A stretch of DNA of 64,000 bases from Zafaria cholistanensis (GCF_008580665.1 NZ_BKDJ01000010.1:45906-109905); one strand, 5' to 3'. Positions 33,612-43,860 are shown, numbered from the stretch's first letter. The notes: generated by a model not told the origin, from the sequence alone. A program made the numbers and translations.

Positions 33612-35249
33612 ATGAGCGCAACCCTCGTCGCCAAGGACCTTTCGGGCGGCCACGGCCACCGCACCCTCTTCCACGACCTGAGCTTCACCGTCGCCCCCGG
33701 CGACGTGGTCGGCGTCGTCGGCCAGAACGGGGCGGGCAAGACCACGCTGCTGCGCCTGCTGGCCGGCGTCGACACCCCGCAGGCCGGCTCCGTAAGCACC
33801 GCCCCGGCGGACGCGTTCGTGGGCTGGCTCCCGCAGGAGCACGAGCGCGTGCCCGGGGAAACCGTCGCCGCGTACATCGCCCGGCGCACCGGCGCCGCCG
33901 CGGCCACCCGGGCGATGGAGGCCGCCGCAAAGGCCCTGGCCGACGGCACGGACGCGTCCGCCGAGGCCTACTCCGCCGCCTTCGACCGCTGGATGGCTTC
34001 CGGCGCGGCCGACCTGGAGGACCGCATGCCCGCGGTGCTCGCCGACCTGGGCCTGGAGATCGGACCCGACGCGGAAATGACCGGGCTCTCCGGCGGGCAG
34101 GCCGCCCGCGTGGGCCTGGCTGCACTGCTGCTGAGCCGCTTCGACATTGTGCTGTTGGACGAGCCCACCAACGACCTGGACCTGGATGGGCTGGACCGGC
34201 TGGAGAAGTTCGTGCAGGGCCTGCGCGGCGGCGCCGTGCTGGTCTCCCACGACCGCGAATTCCTCTCCCGCTGCGTGACCACCGTCGTCGAGCTGGACCT
34301 CGCCCAAAACAGGACGTCCGTCTACGACGGCGGCTACGACGCCTTCCTGGAGGAGCGCGAGGTGGCGCGCCGGCACGCGCGGGAGGCCTACGACGAATTC
34401 TCGGAAAAGAAGTCCGAGCTGATCGGCCGCGCCCGCACCATGCGCGAGTGGAGCTCCCAAGGCGTGCGCAACGCCATGAAGAAGAACCCGGACAATGACA
34501 AGATCCGGCGCAAGGCCTCCACCGAATCCAGCGAAAAGCAGGCGCAGAAGGTGCGCCAGATGGAATCGCGCATTGCCCGCCTCGATGAGGTGGAGGAGCC
34601 GCGCAAGGAGTGGCAGCTGCAGTTCAGCATTGGCGAGGCGCCGCGCTCCTCCTCGGTGGTGGCCACGCTGAACCAGGCCGTGGCGAAGCAGGGCGACTTC
34701 ACGCTCGGCCCCGTGTCCCTGCAGGTCGCCGCGGGCGAGCGGATTGGCATCACCGGTCCCAACGGGGCGGGCAAGTCCACCCTGCTGCGGCTGCTGCTGG
34801 GGCACCAGGCTCCGGATGCGGGCACCGCGTCGCTGGGGTCCTCGGTGGCCATCGGGGAGATCGACCAGGCCCGCGGGCTGCTGGGCAACGAGGAACTGCT
34901 CGGCGAATCCTTCGAGGCGCTGGTCCCGGAGATGAACCATGCCGAGGTGCGCACGCTGCTGGCGAAGTTCGGGCTGAAGGCGGACCAGGTGGGCCGCCGC
35001 GTCATCAGCCTCTCCCCCGGCGAGCGCACGCGCGCGGCGCTGGCGCTGCTGCAGGCCCGCGGCGTGAACCTGCTGGTGCTGGACGAGCCGACCAACCACC
35101 TGGACCTGCCGGCGATCGAACAGCTCGAGGAGGCACTGGAGTCCTACGACGGCGCGCTGCTGCTGGTTTCCCACGACCGGCGCCTGTTGCAGAACGTGCG
35201 GCTGGACACGCGCTGGGTGGTCGAAGGCGGCACGGTCACGGTGCGCTGA
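33612..35249 (+). CDS. ABC-F family ATPase
   Basis: 545 residues without membrane segments, two ATP-binding domains in tandem. First: GQNGAGKTTLL (about 36-46), signature LSGGQAARVGLA and IVLLDEPTNDLDL. Second: GPNGAGKSTLL (about 383), LSPGERTRAALALL and LLVLDEPTNHLDL. The linker is charged and helical (MRQMESRIARLDEVEE). ABC-F proteins act on ribosomes: some release stalled translation, others protect from antibiotics. This one cannot be placed in a resistance subgroup from sequence alone. Confidence 0.95.
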   Translation: MSATLVAKDLSGGHGHRTLFHDLSFTVAPGDVVGVVGQNGAGKTTLLRLLAGVDTPQAGSVSTAPADAFVGWLPQEHERVPGETVAAYIARRTGAAAATRAMEAAAKALADGTDASAEAYSAAFDRWMASGAADLEDRMPAVLADLGLEIGPDAEMTGLSGGQAARVGLAALLLSRFDIVLLDEPTNDLDLDGLDRLEKFVQGLRGGAVLVSHDREFLSRCVTTVVELDLAQNRTSVYDGGYDAFLEEREVARRHAREAYDEFSEKKSELIGRARTMREWSSQGVRNAMKKNPDNDKIRRKASTESSEKQAQKVRQMESRIARLDEVEEPRKEWQLQFSIGEAPRSSSVVATLNQAVAKQGDFTLGPVSLQVAAGERIGITGPNGAGKSTLLRLLLGHQAPDAGTASLGSSVAIGEIDQARGLLGNEELLGESFEALVPEMNHAEVRTLLAKFGLKADQVGRRVISLSPGERTRAALALLQARGVNLLVLDEPTNHLDLPAIEQLEEALESYDGALLLVSHDRRLLQNVRLDTRWVVEGGTVTVR

Positions 35250-35357
35250 GCCGGAAGTGTCGGCCGGACCGTATAGGTTCGTGGGTGGGCCCGCCGCGAC
35301 GGCGGAGGTTCCCGCCGCCGCCGAGACACGGCAGCCGCAGCACACCATGGGGGTAGC

Positions 35358-38300
35358 GTGTTTTTTCTCGAGTCCGCCGTTGGCCCTGCCGACCTGGTCT
35401 TTTCCGCCTCGGACCTGGTCGGCGCCAGTGAATGCGAATACCGGACGCTGCGGATCCTGGACGAAAAGCTGGGCCGCACCGCCACGCCGGAGTTTGCGGC
35501 GGACCACATGCTCGCCCGCGCCGGGGAGCTCGGCGACGCCCACGAGCGCAAGGTCCTGGAAGCGCTCATCGGAGAACACGGGCCGTGGGACCCGCAGGCC
35601 GGAACGGGCGTCTACCGGGTCGAACGTCCCGCAACCATGGCGCCGGCGCCCCTGCGGGAGCGCCACGACGAAACGTGGCGGGCGCTGGAGGCCGGCGCCG
35701 ACGTCGTCTTCCAGGCCACGTTCTTCGACGGCGAGTTCCTCGGGTTCGCGGACTTCATTGTCCGCCAGCCGGATGGCAGCCACGCGGTGTGGGACACCAA
35801 GCTGGCCCGGCACGCCAAGGTCGGGGCACTGCTGCAGCTGGCCGCCTACGGGGAGCAGTTGGGCAAGGCCGGGTTCGCCGCGCATCCGGACCTGACCCTG
35901 GTCCTGGGGGACATGAGCCGCAGCGTGCACCCGCTGCCGGACCTGCTGCCGGTCTTCCGCGAGCGCCGCCAGCGCTTCCGCGCGCTCACCGCTTCCCACC
36001 GGGCGGGCGCCGCGCCGGTGGAATGGGGACAGGACGGGCTGGCCCACTGCGGCCGCTGCGACTACTGCGCCGAGCAGGTGAGCCTGAGCCGCGACCTGCT
36101 GCTGGTCTCCGGCATGAGCATGGCGCGGCGGGCGAAGCTGCGGGAGGCGGGGGTGCGCACCATCGACGACCTCGCGCTGCTGCCCGAGGCGGCGGCGACG
36201 GGTCCGCTGGCGCGGCTGCGGGACCAGGCCCGGATGCAGACCGGCCGGGAAACCCCGGACGGCTCATGCACCTACCAGGGAACGGACGGGCGCCAGCGCA
36301 CGGTCTCCTACCGGCTGCTGCCGGGCGGAACCATCGGCAAACTGCCCCCGGCCAGCCCCGGGGACATCTTCTTCGACTTCGAGGGCGATCCGCTGTGGCA
36401 GGACCCGCACGGCGGTTGGGGCCTGGAGTACCTGTTCGGCGTCGTCGAGGCGGACGGGCCCCAGCCCGTGTTCCGCCCGTTCTGGGCGCACTCGCGCGGC
36501 GGGGAGAAGCGGGCGTTCCTGGACTTCCTGGACTACGTGGAGAAGCGCCGGGCCACCTGGCCGGACCTGCACGTCTACCACTATGCGCCCTACGAGAAGT
36601 CCGCGCTGCGCCACCTCGCCTCGGCGCACACCGCCGGGGAGGACACCATCGACGCCTGGCTGCGCGAGGGCCTGCTGGTGGACCTCTACGACACGGTCCG
36701 CCATTCGCTGCGGATCTCCGAGTCCTCCTACTCGATCAAGAAGCTCGAGCCGCTGTACATGGGCGGGACTCCGCGCTCCGGGGACGTGGTCGACGCCGGG
36801 GCCTCGGTGGTGGCGTACGCCGACTACTGCGCGGCCCGCGACGCCGGGGAGGCGGAGAAGGCGGCGGCGGCCCTGCAGGCGATCGCCGCCTACAACGAGT
36901 ACGACTGCCTCTCCACGCTGCGCCTGCGCGACTGGCTGGTGGGCCTGGTTCCGGCCGGGCCCGCACCGCAGGCTCCCCGGCAGGGCGTCCTTGAACCGGA
37001 CGGGGGCCCCGAGGTTCCGCAGGAGGAGCCGTCCCCGGAGGAGCTGCGCCTGCGCGCGTTCCTGGAAGCGCTGCCGGCGGACCGGGACCTGACCGCGGAC
37101 GAACGGGCGGTCGCGATGGTCGCCGCCGCCACCGGCTACCACCGGCGCGAGGAGAAGCAGTTCTGGTGGGGCCACTACGACCGGCTGGACAAGCCCGTGG
37201 ACGAGTGGGCCGAGACCCGCAACGTCTTCGTGGTGGAGGAAGCCGAGGTCCTGGACGACTGGGCCAAGTCCACCCCGCGGGCCCGTACCGAGACCCGCAC
37301 CGTGCGCCTGCGCGGGACCATGCCTCCCGGTTCCGACTTCCGGCCCGGAACCACCTGGTTCCGCATGTTTGGCGGTTCCCTGCCCGAGGGGATCGAGCCC
37401 TCGCGCGGCTCGGCCCTGGGCCGGGGCGGGATGTTTTCCACCGAGGTCCTGGAGGCCGAGCTGGACGAGGAAAACGGCGGGGCTGTGCTGACCATCGCGG
37501 AAAAGTCCAGCGGCAAGGTGGAGCCGTACCCGCACCTGCCGATCGTGCTGGCTCCGGACCAGCCCATCCGCACCACCCCGATCCGCGAGGCCCTGGCCGA
37601 GCTCGCCCGCACCGTGGGCGGAACGCTGCCCGCGCTGCCCCGCCACCCGGGGCTGGAGATCCTGCGCAAGGCCGCACCGCGGTTCCGGACGCTGCAGGCG
37701 CCCCCCGCGGTGGGGCCGGACGGCCACGGCCAATTGGACTACATTGGGGCCATCACCGAGGCGGTGGCGGACCTGGACCATTCCTACCTGGCGGTGCAGG
37801 GCCCTCCGGGCACCGGCAAGACGCACGTGGGCTCGCACGTGATCGCGAACCTGGTGGCGCGCGGCTGGAAGGTCGGCGTAGTGGGGCAGTCCCACGCCGT
37901 GGTCGAAAACATGCTGGCCGCCGCCGTGGAAAAGGCGGGGGTGGACCCGGAGCGCGTGGGCAAAAAGCCCAAGGACCCCGCAGCCCAAAAAGACGGGGCC
38001 AGGGTGCCGTGGAAAGTCACCGGCGACAAGGCGCTCGCCGGGCTGCTGGAGGGGCCGGAGGGGGCGCTGGTGGGCGGCACCGCGTGGACCATGACGGGCA
38101 AGAACATTCCCGCCGGCGCGCTGGACCTGCTGGTGGTCGACGAGGCGGGGCAGTACTCGCTGGCGAACACGCTGGCCGTGTCCCGGGCCGCGCGCCGCCT
38201 CCTGCTGCTGGGCGACCCGCAGCAGCTTCCGCAGGTCACCCAAGGCACGCATCCCGAGCCGGTGGACGAGTCCGCCCTCGGCTGGCTCTCCGCCGGGCAC

Positions 38301-38936
38301 GCGACGCTTCCTCCGGAGCTGGGGTACTTCCTGGCCGACTCGTGGCGGATGCACCCGGCGCTGTGCGAGGCCGTGTCCCGGCTGAGCTACGACGGGCAGT
38401 TGAAGTCCGCACCTGCCGCGGCCCTGCGGCACCTGGAGCGCGAACCGGCCGGGGTGGAGACCGTCTGCGTGGAGCACACCGGCAACGCGACCTCCTCCAC
38501 CGAGGAGGCCGGGGAGGTCCTGCGCCAGGTCCGCCGGCACCTGGGGCTGGCCTGGGACGACGGCAGGGGCTCGGGGGCCCGGGGGCTGGGCCAGGAGGAC
38601 ATCCTGGTGGTCGCCGCATACAACGCGCAGGTCAACGTGGTGCGCGACGTGTTGGAAGCCGCCGGGCTCTCCGGAGTGCGGGTCGGGACCGTGGACAAGT
38701 TCCAGGGCCAGGAGGCCCCGGTGGTGATCGTGACCATGGCGTGCTCCAATGCGGCCGAGGCCCCGCGCGGCATGGAGTTCCTGCTCAACCGCAACCGCAT
38801 CAACGTGGCGGTGTCGCGGGGGCAATGGCGTGCGGTGATCGTCCGCTCTCCGGAGCTGACCAGCCATATGCCCAACCGCCCGGCCGCTCTGGCCGAGCTG
38901 GGGGCGTTCGTGGGGCTCTGCTCAGGAGGGGCCTAG
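35358..38936 (+). CDS. TM0106-type RecB-like nuclease fused to an SF1 helicase
   Basis: 1192 residues from GTG 35358. N-terminal nuclease part with the PD-(D/E)XK features GFADFIVRQPDGS and AVWDTKLARHAKVG, followed by a Cys group CGRCDYCAEQ that may hold an iron-sulfur cluster. Next a DnaQ/YprB-like region with IFFDFEGDPLW and YNEYDCLSTLRLRDWL. The C-terminal 400 residues are an SF1 (Dna2/Upf1-like) helicase: GPPGTGKT (about 815), LLVVDEAGQYSLANT, GDPQQLPQV, GTVDKFQGQEAPVV and INVAVSRGQWRAVIV. A known actinobacterial family with a presumed role in DNA repair. Confidence 0.9.
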   Translation: MFFLESAVGPADLVFSASDLVGASECEYRTLRILDEKLGRTATPEFAADHMLARAGELGDAHERKVLEALIGEHGPWDPQAGTGVYRVERPATMAPAPLRERHDETWRALEAGADVVFQATFFDGEFLGFADFIVRQPDGSHAVWDTKLARHAKVGALLQLAAYGEQLGKAGFAAHPDLTLVLGDMSRSVHPLPDLLPVFRERRQRFRALTASHRAGAAPVEWGQDGLAHCGRCDYCAEQVSLSRDLLLVSGMSMARRAKLREAGVRTIDDLALLPEAAATGPLARLRDQARMQTGRETPDGSCTYQGTDGRQRTVSYRLLPGGTIGKLPPASPGDIFFDFEGDPLWQDPHGGWGLEYLFGVVEADGPQPVFRPFWAHSRGGEKRAFLDFLDYVEKRRATWPDLHVYHYAPYEKSALRHLASAHTAGEDTIDAWLREGLLVDLYDTVRHSLRISESSYSIKKLEPLYMGGTPRSGDVVDAGASVVAYADYCAARDAGEAEKAAAALQAIAAYNEYDCLSTLRLRDWLVGLVPAGPAPQAPRQGVLEPDGGPEVPQEEPSPEELRLRAFLEALPADRDLTADERAVAMVAAATGYHRREEKQFWWGHYDRLDKPVDEWAETRNVFVVEEAEVLDDWAKSTPRARTETRTVRLRGTMPPGSDFRPGTTWFRMFGGSLPEGIEPSRGSALGRGGMFSTEVLEAELDEENGGAVLTIAEKSSGKVEPYPHLPIVLAPDQPIRTTPIREALAELARTVGGTLPALPRHPGLEILRKAAPRFRTLQAPPAVGPDGHGQLDYIGAITEAVADLDHSYLAVQGPPGTGKTHVGSHVIANLVARGWKVGVVGQSHAVVENMLAAAVEKAGVDPERVGKKPKDPAAQKDGARVPWKVTGDKALAGLLEGPEGALVGGTAWTMTGKNIPAGALDLLVVDEAGQYSLANTLAVSRAARRLLLLGDPQQLPQVTQGTHPEPVDESALGWLSAGHATLPPELGYFLADSWRMHPALCEAVSRLSYDGQLKSAPAAALRHLEREPAGVETVCVEHTGNATSSTEEAGEVLRQVRRHLGLAWDDGRGSGARGLGQEDILVVAAYNAQVNVVRDVLEAAGLSGVRVGTVDKFQGQEAPVVIVTMACSNAAEAPRGMEFLLNRNRINVAVSRGQWRAVIVRSPELTSHMPNRPAALAELGAFVGLCSGGA

Positions 38937-38986
38937 CTGTTGGTCCCACGGTGCTGTTGTTCCCACGGTGCTGTTGTTCCCACGGT
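38936..38986. repeat. Three tandem 17-bp units starting at a stop codon
   Basis: GCTGTTGTTCCCACGGT at 38953-38969 and 38970-38986 is perfect; the first unit (38936-38952) differs by one base and starts at the last base of the TAG stop of the nuclease-helicase gene. Confidence 0.9.
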
Positions 38987-39093
38987 CGTCGCGGGAACCG
39001 GCGGGCAGGGCGGGACCGCGCGCCCAAAACTGCGGGGCCGCGGCCAGGCGCGGCCCCGCTCCACGGCTTTCTGCGTTATCTCTTTCCCGGCTA

Positions 39094-39141
39094 TTGACCA
39101 AGTCAGAGGCGATATATATGTTTTATGAGAACTGATATATC
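39094..39141 (+). promoter_or_regulatory. Promoter and palindromes before the YkvI-like gene
   Basis: TTGACC (39094-39099) and TATGTT (39117-39122) are 17 bases apart and could be -35 and -10 elements. GATATAT at 39111-39117 and its complement ATATATC at 39135-39141 flank the -10 region, and GATATATC (39134-39141) is itself a palindrome, so a regulator may bind here. The stretch is markedly AT-rich. Confidence 0.45.
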
Positions 39142-39194
39142 AAACTCCGGGCCGTATTCATGAGCCTCGGATGAACCTCCGAAAGAAGAGCACC

Positions 39195-40319
39195 ATGGCA
39201 CAGTTGACGTCCACCGGCACACGGGCGGACACCCCCGGAAAGGGCAGCCTTTCCCGCATCCTCGCCTACGCCGGTGCCATTGTGGCGTTCCTGATCGGCT
39301 CCGGATTCGCCACCGGACAGGAGATCCTGCAGTACTTCACGTCCTACGGGTACTGGGGCGTCTTCGGCACCGGACTCCTGGTCCTGGTGCTCATGACCTA
39401 CGTCGCCGTCGAATTCTTCCTGGTGGGCCAGGCCAAGAAGTATGACCGGCCCTCGCAGATCTTCCACTACTACTGCGGCAAGCACCTGGGGACGTTCTTC
39501 GACTTCTTCTCGATCCTCTTCGTCTTCCTGAGCTTCACCGTGATGGTCTCCGGCGCCGGCGCCGTCCTGGAGGAGCATTACGGGGTCTCGAAGTACCTTG
39601 GCGGCATCGCGCTGGCCCTGGCCGTCAGTGCCAGCGTCTGGTTCGGCCTGAAGAGCCTGGTGGACGTCATCGGCAAGATCGGCCCGCTGATCGTCGTGGT
39701 CGCGATCGCCCTCGGGCTTGTGGGCATCCTCCGCAACCCGGGCGGGATCGCCGAGGGCAACGCCCTGCTGCCCTCCCTGGAACTCACCCAGGCCTCCACG
39801 AACTGGTTCATGTCCGGCCTGTCCTACGTGGGCTTCTGCATGCTGTGGCTGGCCGCGTTCCTGACTGCGCTCGGCAAGACGGCGAAGAGCCGCAAGGAAG
39901 CTTCCTCCGGCGCGCTGCTCGGGGCGATCGTCTTCTCGGCGGCCTGCATCATCGTCGGCCTGGGCCTGCTCGCCAACATCACGCGGGTTGGCGGAACCGA
40001 AATCCCGATGCTGGTCCTGGCCGGCGACGTGAATGTCCTGCTCGCCTCCGGGATCTCGGTCATGATCCTCGCCGGCATCTACACCACCGCCGTCCCGCTG
40101 CTGTGGACCGTCTCCTCGCGCTTCTTCACCGACAAGACCCCCCGCTTCAAGTACCTGACCATCGCCCTGGCCGCCGTGGGGACCGTCATCGGCCTGCTCC
40201 TGCCGTTTTCCCAGATGGTCAACCTCGTGTACGTGGTCAACGGCTACGTGGGCATCCTGCTGCTGGTCCTGATGCTGGTCAAGACCGGCACCCGGCTGGT
40301 CCGGCGCCAGCCGATGTAG
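39195..40319 (+). CDS. YkvI-like APC-fold membrane transporter
   Basis: 374 residues from ATG 39195; an in-frame ATG at 39171 is possible. Ten or more membrane segments. The first holds LAYAGAIVAFLIGSGFATGQEILQYF, where the GSGFATGQE stretch is the broken helix typical of the YkvI/APC group. Likely a cation-coupled importer; substrate unknown. Followed by an aldo/keto reductase gene but with a 142-base gap, so a shared operon is not certain. Confidence 0.8.
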   Translation: MAQLTSTGTRADTPGKGSLSRILAYAGAIVAFLIGSGFATGQEILQYFTSYGYWGVFGTGLLVLVLMTYVAVEFFLVGQAKKYDRPSQIFHYYCGKHLGTFFDFFSILFVFLSFTVMVSGAGAVLEEHYGVSKYLGGIALALAVSASVWFGLKSLVDVIGKIGPLIVVVAIALGLVGILRNPGGIAEGNALLPSLELTQASTNWFMSGLSYVGFCMLWLAAFLTALGKTAKSRKEASSGALLGAIVFSAACIIVGLGLLANITRVGGTEIPMLVLAGDVNVLLASGISVMILAGIYTTAVPLLWTVSSRFFTDKTPRFKYLTIALAAVGTVIGLLLPFSQMVNLVYVVNGYVGILLLVLMLVKTGTRLVRRQPM

Positions 40320-40461
40320 CGGGTTCGGCCGGCACCCCACGGGCCCGGAGCGCGCCGGAGATCCACCGGCGCCCGGGCCCGTTCCCGTCCCGCGGCGGGC
40401 CCGGCCGCCCCTGCTGCGGGTCGGCCCGCCGCCGGACCAGGAAACGTGTTAGGAAAGTCCT

Positions 40462-41484
40462 ATGGAAAAGCGCACCCTCGCGGGTACCACCGTCCGCCCG
40501 GTAGGACTTGGCTGCATGAACCTCAGCCACGGCTATTCGAACTTCCCCACCGCACAGGAGGGGGCCCGGCTGCTGCAGCACGCGCTGGATGCGGGCGTCG
40601 ACCACTTCGACACCGCCACGCTCTACGGCGGCGGGCGGAACGAGGAGCTGCTCGGGTCTGCGCTGCTGGGCCGGCGGGACGAATACTTCCTGGCCAGCAA
40701 GTGCGGGCTGGCCATGGTGAACGGGCGCGGAGCCACCGACGGGCGCCCGGCAACCATCAAGGCGCAGGCGGAGGCCTCGCTGCGCAAGCTGAACACGGAC
40801 CGGATCGACCTCTACTACCTGCACCGCCTGGACAGGTCGGTGCCGGTGGAGGACAGCGTCGGCGCGCTGGCGGAGCTGGTGGCGGAGGGGAAGATCGGCG
40901 GCATCGGCCTGTCCGAGGTCTCGGCCGCGACGCTGCGCCGGGCCCACGCGGTCCACCCGGTCGCGGCCGTGCAGAACGAATACTCGCTGTGGACCCGCAA
41001 CCCGGAGCTGGGCCTCTCTCAGGCCTGCCGCGAGCTGGGCACCACCCTGGTGGCCTTCAGCCCTCTGGCCCGCGCGTTCCTCACCGGAAAGCTGGCCGAT
41101 CCGGCCGCGCTGCCCAAGGGCGACATGCGCCACCACATGCCACGCTTCAATGCAGACAACTATCCGCGGAACCTGGAACTGCTCGCCGGGTTCAGCGCCA
41201 TCGCCGGGCGCCTCGGCACGACGCCGGCGGCACTGGCCATCGCCTGGGTGCTGGCCCAGGGCGACCACATCGTCGCCATCCCCGGGACCACCCGGAAGGA
41301 GCACCTGGACGAGAACCTCACCGCCGAGGACGTGGTGCTCGACGCCGCGACGCTCGCCGAACTGGACGCCCTGATCAACCACGGAACCGTCCACGGCCCC
41401 CGCTACAGCCCGGCCCAGCAGGCGGCCATCGACACGGAGACGTTCCCGGACGAGACGTTCCCGGACGAGACGTCCCAGGCGTAA
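40462..41484 (+). CDS. Aldo/keto reductase
   Basis: 340 residues from ATG 40462. TIM-barrel NADPH-dependent reductase with all four catalytic residues: Asp and Tyr in HFDTATLYGGGRNEELLG, Lys in FLASKCGLA and His in YYLHRLDRS. The C-terminal cofactor site reads AIPGTTRKEHLDENL. Reduces aldehydes or ketones of unknown identity. The last residues are a repeated FPDET unit caused by a 15-base tandem duplication. Confidence 0.95.
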   Translation: MEKRTLAGTTVRPVGLGCMNLSHGYSNFPTAQEGARLLQHALDAGVDHFDTATLYGGGRNEELLGSALLGRRDEYFLASKCGLAMVNGRGATDGRPATIKAQAEASLRKLNTDRIDLYYLHRLDRSVPVEDSVGALAELVAEGKIGGIGLSEVSAATLRRAHAVHPVAAVQNEYSLWTRNPELGLSQACRELGTTLVAFSPLARAFLTGKLADPAALPKGDMRHHMPRFNADNYPRNLELLAGFSAIAGRLGTTPAALAIAWVLAQGDHIVAIPGTTRKEHLDENLTAEDVVLDAATLAELDALINHGTVHGPRYSPAQQAAIDTETFPDETFPDETSQA

Positions 41485-41486
41485 CG

Positions 41487-41524
41487 CCCGTCCCGTCCCG
41501 TGCGCCCGCGCGGGACGGGACGGG
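41487..41524 (+). terminator. 14-bp hairpin after the aldo/keto reductase gene
   Basis: CCCGTCCCGTCCCG (41487-41500) pairs perfectly with CGGGACGGGACGGG (41511-41524). It starts three bases after the stop codon and separates this gene from the jet operon. Confidence 0.6.
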
Positions 41525-41692
41525 AAAACGGAACAGGACAGGAAAGCGGGACGGGAAAACGGCGCAGCACGGTGGCCTAGAATTGGAAGTCCACCCCGCC
41601 TCCGGATGCCCTCCGGTGACCTGCCGTGCTGCCGTGCCCCGCGCCCTGCCCGGTGAAGTGCGGCACCGCCGGCCAGAAAGGACGCGACCTCG

Positions 41693-43150
41693 ATGCGGCC
41701 CACCGAGCACGCTGCCGCCCTGTGGGCCGACCAGCTGGATTTCCGCTCCTCCCCCGCCTGGAAACTGCTCTCGGCGGCGCCGTGGACTGTTGCGTTCCTG
41801 CGCGCGGAGTTCACCCAGGCCCGCCCGCGGATCACCCTGGATGCCTTCCATGCGGCCCTGGACGCCTTCCTCAAGCACCTGCGCGCCAACGGCGCCGGCC
41901 TGAACGAGCAGTGGCAGGCCGCCCAGTACGCGGACTCCTGGGTCAGGTCCCGTTTCCTGGCCCGCCCGCTGGTGGACGGCCAGTTCCACTACGAGCCCAC
42001 CGCGCAGACCGCCCGCGTGCTGACCTTCCTGGAGGACTTCACCGGCGCCCGCACCAACCTCAACTCTTCCCGGCTGAACACCCTGCTGACCAGCATCGAG
42101 GCGCTGGCCCACGAAACCGACCCGGACCCGCAGGCCCGCATCCGCCAGCTCGAGGCGGAGATCGCCGAGCGCCAGGACCGCATCCGCCAGCTCCAGGCCG
42201 GCGAGGGCCCGGCGGTAATGCCGCGCGAGGGCGCCGTCGCCGCGGCCCGGTCCGTGCTGGACCTGGCCGCGAACCTGCCCGCCGACTTCAAGCGCATGCG
42301 CGACGGCGTCCAGGAGATGCTGCATGCCGTCCGCCAGGAAATCATGGAGTCCTCGGTGACCAAGGGCGTCGCCGTGGGCCAGGTCCTTGAGGGCGACCGG
42401 CAGCTGCGCAGCACCCCCGAGGGCGAGACCTTCCGCGGTTTCACCGAGTTCCTCAACGATCCCGCCCAGCAGGCCCGCTTCCGCCAGGCGGTCACCGAGG
42501 TCCTCGAACGCGACTTCATCGACGAGCTCGCCCCCACCGAGCGCCACACCCTCGCCAACCTGGTCCGGGAGCTGCGCCGGCAGGCCGGCGAGGTCCATTC
42601 CAGCTACGGCAAACTCAGCGAAAGCCTGCACGCCTACGTGCAGTCGGACGCGTTCCGCGAGTCGCAGCTGCTGCGCAAGGCCGTGCGCGCGGCCGAACTG
42701 GCCGTCGCCAATTCCACCGCCCTGAAGGCCCGTACCCCGGTGGCCGGCGTCGGGCTGTTCGCCCCCGAGTTCGCCACGCTGGCCACCTTGGGCATCTTCG
42801 ATCCGGCCGAGCACGTCGCCCCACCCCGGCTGGCCGATCCGCCGGCACTCTCCGGCGCCGACGTCGTGCGCACCCCCAGCACGCCCAAGGCCGACCCCGA
42901 GCGGCTGCGCGCCGCCGTCGTGCGCGCCCGCCGCGCCGCCGGCGGAACCGCCACGGTGGGGCAGGCCTTCGCCGCGCTCGAGCCGGCCGACCGCCACCTG
43001 AACTCCGTCCGCCACCTGGTCCTGGCCGCGCGCACCGCCGGGGGGACCGTGGACGCCACCGCCTTCGAACCGCTCGCCTACACCCAGGTCGACGGGACCG
43101 AACGCACCGCCTACCTGCCCGTGATCACCTTCGCGAAGGATCCCGCATGA
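41693..43150 (+). CDS. jetA: JetA / MksF-like kleisin (DUF3375)
   Basis: 485 residues. DUF3375 protein, the MukF-like kleisin of Wadjet/Mks SMC complexes. It opens WADQLDFRSSPAWKLLSAAP with the winged-helix region, then a coiled coil (about residues 140-170, IRQLEAEIAERQDRIRQLQ), and a middle region with VAVGQVLEGDRQLRSTPEG, characteristic of the family. First gene of an operon in which each start overlaps the preceding stop (ATGA at 43147-43150). Known Wadjet complexes recognise and cleave circular plasmid DNA. Confidence 0.9.
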   Translation: MRPTEHAAALWADQLDFRSSPAWKLLSAAPWTVAFLRAEFTQARPRITLDAFHAALDAFLKHLRANGAGLNEQWQAAQYADSWVRSRFLARPLVDGQFHYEPTAQTARVLTFLEDFTGARTNLNSSRLNTLLTSIEALAHETDPDPQARIRQLEAEIAERQDRIRQLQAGEGPAVMPREGAVAAARSVLDLAANLPADFKRMRDGVQEMLHAVRQEIMESSVTKGVAVGQVLEGDRQLRSTPEGETFRGFTEFLNDPAQQARFRQAVTEVLERDFIDELAPTERHTLANLVRELRRQAGEVHSSYGKLSESLHAYVQSDAFRESQLLRKAVRAAELAVANSTALKARTPVAGVGLFAPEFATLATLGIFDPAEHVAPPRLADPPALSGADVVRTPSTPKADPERLRAAVVRARRAAGGTATVGQAFAALEPADRHLNSVRHLVLAARTAGGTVDATAFEPLAYTQVDGTERTAYLPVITFAKDPA

Positions 43151-43860
43151 CCGCCATCGACGACGCCCACGACCCGGTCCTGCCGGACCAGCATGAACGG
43201 CAGGACCGGCACGACGACGGCGCGGGCCTGCGCGCCGAACGCCGCCTCTTCGACGGGGACACCGGAAGGTTCCCGCTGCCGCTGCGCCAGGTGCTGGTGC
43301 GCCTGCTGCGCGGGCCCTACCTGGACGGGTCCGCGGAACCGAAGGTCTGGCAGCTGGTGCTGGACCGGCGCGCGGAGATCTCCGCGTACGTCGCCGAACT
43401 GTTCCTGCGCCTGTCCCTGGACACCGAACGCAAGATCGCGCTGCTGGTCCCGGTGGACGTGGAGGCCCCGCACACCACCACGATCGTGCCCCGCAAGCCG
43501 CTGCGCCGCGAGGAGACGCTGATCGCGCTGCGCCTGCGCCTGCTGCTGGACCGGCACGCCGGTACCGGGACCGAGGCGGTCATCTCCCGCACCGGTGCCC
43601 GCGAGATCCTCGAGGAGCACCGCCAGCCCGGGGCGGTGGATGACAAGCGCCTGGAGGAGCTCACCGATTCCTCGCTGGCCCGCCTGCTGGCACTGAAACT
43701 GATCCTGCCCACCGAGCTGGAGGACGAGTACCGGGTCTCCGGTGCCCTGGCACTGGCCCTGCCGTTCGAAACCATCGACGAGATCCCCGCCTACATCGCG
43801 GCGATCGACCGCTCCGCCGGCGAGACCCTGCTGGACGCGGACACCGAGGAGGAACTGTGA
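43147..43860 (+). CDS. jetB: JetB / MksE-like (DUF4194)
   Basis: 237 residues. DUF4194 protein, the MukE-like KITE subunit that bridges the kleisin and the SMC heads. Winged-helix stretches RQVLVRLLRGPYLDGSAEPK and LLKLILPTELEDEYRVSGAL lie in the expected places. Overlaps jetA by ATGA and jetC by GTGA, so all three are made together in fixed ratio. Confidence 0.9.
   Translation: MTAIDDAHDPVLPDQHERQDRHDDGAGLRAERRLFDGDTGRFPLPLRQVLVRLLRGPYLDGSAEPKVWQLVLDRRAEISAYVAELFLRLSLDTERKIALLVPVDVEAPHTTTIVPRKPLRREETLIALRLRLLLDRHAGTGTEAVISRTGAREILEEHRQPGAVDDKRLEELTDSSLARLLALKLILPTELEDEYRVSGALALALPFETIDEIPAYIAAIDRSAGETLLDADTEEEL

Noticed and set aside
33537..36047. Minus-strand frame crossing the ABC-F gene and the next gene
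   Set aside because: It spans two well-supported plus-strand genes and contains no recognisable domain.
36264..38867. Long minus-strand frame opposite the nuclease-helicase gene
   Set aside because: Same composition artefact; the plus-strand frame has all helicase motifs.
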